A DNA stretch of 64,000 nt from positions 35,723,550 to 35,787,549 of the forward strand of contig NC_030817.1 of assembly GCF_001704415.2 (NCBI RefSeq), given 5' to 3'. This document shows positions 61,982 to 64,000 of the stretch, piece after piece. Source of the stretch: Capra hircus. Its lineage: Eukaryota > Chordata > Mammalia > Artiodactyla > Bovidae. A program made the translations under genes and the position numbers. The notes beneath the pieces are model-generated. The model saw only the letters and a program-made list of their open reading frames with translations, was not told the origin of the DNA and searched no databases. Numbering within the stretch: position 1 is the stretch's first letter; every line of letters begins with the position of its first letter.

Positions 61982-63730
61982 TGTCCTGATATAATATTGT
62001 CAGTCACAATTCTACTTATTAACTTAAAATGTCACAGAAATAACAAAATTTCTATGTCAATTGCATTGTGATCAGATCGCTAACCATGCCATTTTAAGTC
62101 TTTTGTCATTTATTAACGGTTATTGTTTCACTCTGATGCTTTTGCAAAAATGCTTCATCTTCAAGAAGATTCATAGAAGGGACTTTTTGACATATATAGT
62201 TTTCTGATAACTTTCAGATCATACCACTGAATTAGGCAAGGAATTACAGAACTCTAATGAAAAACTTGATGGTTCCATAAAACTACTAAAAGAAGATCAA
62301 GATTGATCAATAAGAATTAACCACATGGGACTAAATAAACTGATAAATATGATTATAATGTGTATGGCTTTTTGTCTGAAATATTACTGTTTTAAAAATT
62401 TTTTGTTTTCCAGATATAAGGAAACATTTCCTCTTACACTATGATTTATACCAATTTATTAAATTATATTTGTAAGCAAAATTGAAACATTTATCCTTTT
62501 TCTCCCTGCCTGATCCCTCCAAAATTTGGAAACTCTTAGTAAATATTCTTATCTTCAGGGCAATATAGTTATTAACATAAGTTCACTAAAATCTGTCTTA
62601 TTATAAGAAGACACAATTGAAAACATTGGCTATAAACATTACCATGGTTTTGACTGAAACGTCAATCAAATATGACAAGACAGTTTTAAGGAATGAAGTT
62701 TGACTTTATGGAGCCCTGTGAAAAAAGAGCCTGGTACCTTGCTTACAGGAATCTCAGCAGCCTTACCAGATAAATGAGTAAAGGAGGCCAGTTCCTGGCA
62801 GATACAGGTACTTCGGGATATTTGGAGGACCTCAAGAAGAGAGGAATTTATCCAAATCTATAAGTGTTACAGACAAGTTTATTGCATGTTCTTGGCATGG
62901 CTTCCTGGTCTCAAGAACCATTTATAAGTTCAACCTAGAGTTTCCTTATGAAATATGCTGGCAAAGCAGATTCAAAAGAACCTCTATGGTCAATTTCTAT
63001 TCTTGCTAAACTTATATAAATAAGTAGGCCAAGTTTAATAAGACTAAACTTATTTTGCAAACAAGTCTTAATTTGGCTATCTTTGACAGAACTCAGGGTG
63101 ATCTGAAGGAGAAAAAATTGTGTTTCAGCAGAAACTATACTAGACAGTTGTGGATATTAGATTCTAGTTGCCAACAGACTTTAAAGTTTTCTTTTTCTAT
63201 AAACTGTACTGCATCCTAAATTCTTCTGGATTCCTCAAAAATTTGACTACAACACTCTAAAGTAATTTCCAATTTTTCTCCCACTTTTGACTCAGAATCA
63301 TTAAGAACTAAAGCTGCCCTTTCCTGAAGTCCTTTGAAGCTGAACAACTTGATATACACTTGAAAGAGATCACCACAACAGCACATGTTTATGCAATCTT
63401 CATGCTTGATGCTGTGTAAGCCACTCAGAAGGTTTACCTGAACACCTGATGACATCATCAGAGACATTTTAACCTGCAGAAGATGCTTCAGCTTTGACAT
63501 CCAGAAATTTTCTCAACTGACAGTCCCAGGTTCAGAAACTGGTTTATAATTTGCTCCAATCATTGACCTTTTTTTTTTTTTTGTCTCCATGGAAATGCCT
63601 CCTATTAAATATCTGACCATTTGTACTTTATTGGCCTAACTTTGAGAGCCCACCTATGTCACTGCCTCCTGCAGTGAATTTAACTAGACTCCCCTAGCTA
63701 TCAGACTAGGAGACCAGTTTAATGAGATGC
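61982..63730. other. Intergenic, unassigned, possibly old retroviral-type sequence
   Basis: 1.7 kb with no named repeat. Its style (short Leu/Ser-rich frames, a minus-strand 94-codon frame at 63,216-63,500) recalls decayed LTR-retroelement internal sequence, but I cannot support a family. A run of about 15 T lies at 63,569-63,583. Confidence 0.35.
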
Positions 63731-63734
63731 AATT

Positions 63735-64000
63735 GGAAGGAAAGTTATGACCAACCTAGACAGTATATTCAAAAGCAGAGACATTACTTTGCCAACAAAG
63801 GTCCATCTAGTCAAGGCTATGGTTTTTCCAGTAGTCATGTATGGATGTGAGAGTTGGACTATGAAGAAGACTGAGCACTGAATAATTGATGCTTTTGAAC
63901 TGTGGTGTTGGAGAAGACTCTTGAGAGTCCCTTGGACTGCAAGGAGATCCAACTAGTCCATTCTAAAGGAGATCAGTCCTGGGATTTCTTTGGAGGGACT
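63735..64000 (+). mobile_element. BovB fragment running off the window end
   Basis: aggaaagttatgaccaacct, gcagagacattactttgcca, atggatgtgagagttggact, ctcttgagagtcccttggac: sense BovB, truncated on its 5' side and continuing past 64,000. Confidence 0.93.

Noticed and set aside
36216..64000. GCH1 exons, expected downstream by human gene order
   Set aside because: No GCH1-like coding sequence was recognised; the gene probably lies beyond 64,000.

Overview
This is a mammalian nuclear window, almost certainly from a bovid ruminant (cattle, buffalo, sheep, goat or a relative). The repeats show this: BovB (RTE-type) LINE copies, Bov-tA and Bov-A2 SINEs and tRNA-Glu-type ruminant SINEs recur throughout, alongside older mammalian L1, L2, MIR and MER elements. 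There are no bacterial operons, CRISPR arrays or phage-like genes.

From 1 to about 36,215 the window holds the last 19 coding exons and the 3' UTR of WDHD1 (AND-1, the vertebrate Ctf4 homologue) on the + strand. Exon phases agree at every junction and give an open frame of 927 codons plus stop, from position 2,908 to 35,614. Human WDHD1 is about 1,129 residues, so roughly 200 N-terminal residues (most of the WD40 propeller) lie upstream of the window. The visible protein has the end of the WD40 domain, an acidic linker, the SepB-type second propeller, a helical region with a poly-Glu run, a basic/Ser-rich tail, an HMG box and a basic nuclear-localisation motif. Its known role is to couple the CMG helicase to DNA polymerase alpha at the replication fork and to assist repair and centromere functions. 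One intron uses a GC donor instead of GT.

The introns are full of retroelements. The most striking is the 5.1-kb intron 7,392-12,518, which carries two BovB fragments in opposite orientation, about 0.5 kb apart, each with its own target-site duplication. They form a long inverted repeat in the pre-mRNA.

From about 36,216 to 64,000 I find no protein-coding gene. This stretch is a mosaic of BovB, Bov SINE, L1, L2, MIR and LTR remnants, with several nested insertions (L1 inside a SINE, L1 inside an LTR, Bov-tA inside a BovB). A decayed minus-strand reading frame near 47.1-47.9 kb may be an old processed pseudogene that I cannot name. In human the next gene beyond the 3' end of WDHD1 is GCH1 (from memory); no GCH1 exon was recognised here.

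I found no previously undescribed multi-gene system. The points worth a second look concern splicing, retroelement-derived RNA structure and the unassigned minus-strand remnant.
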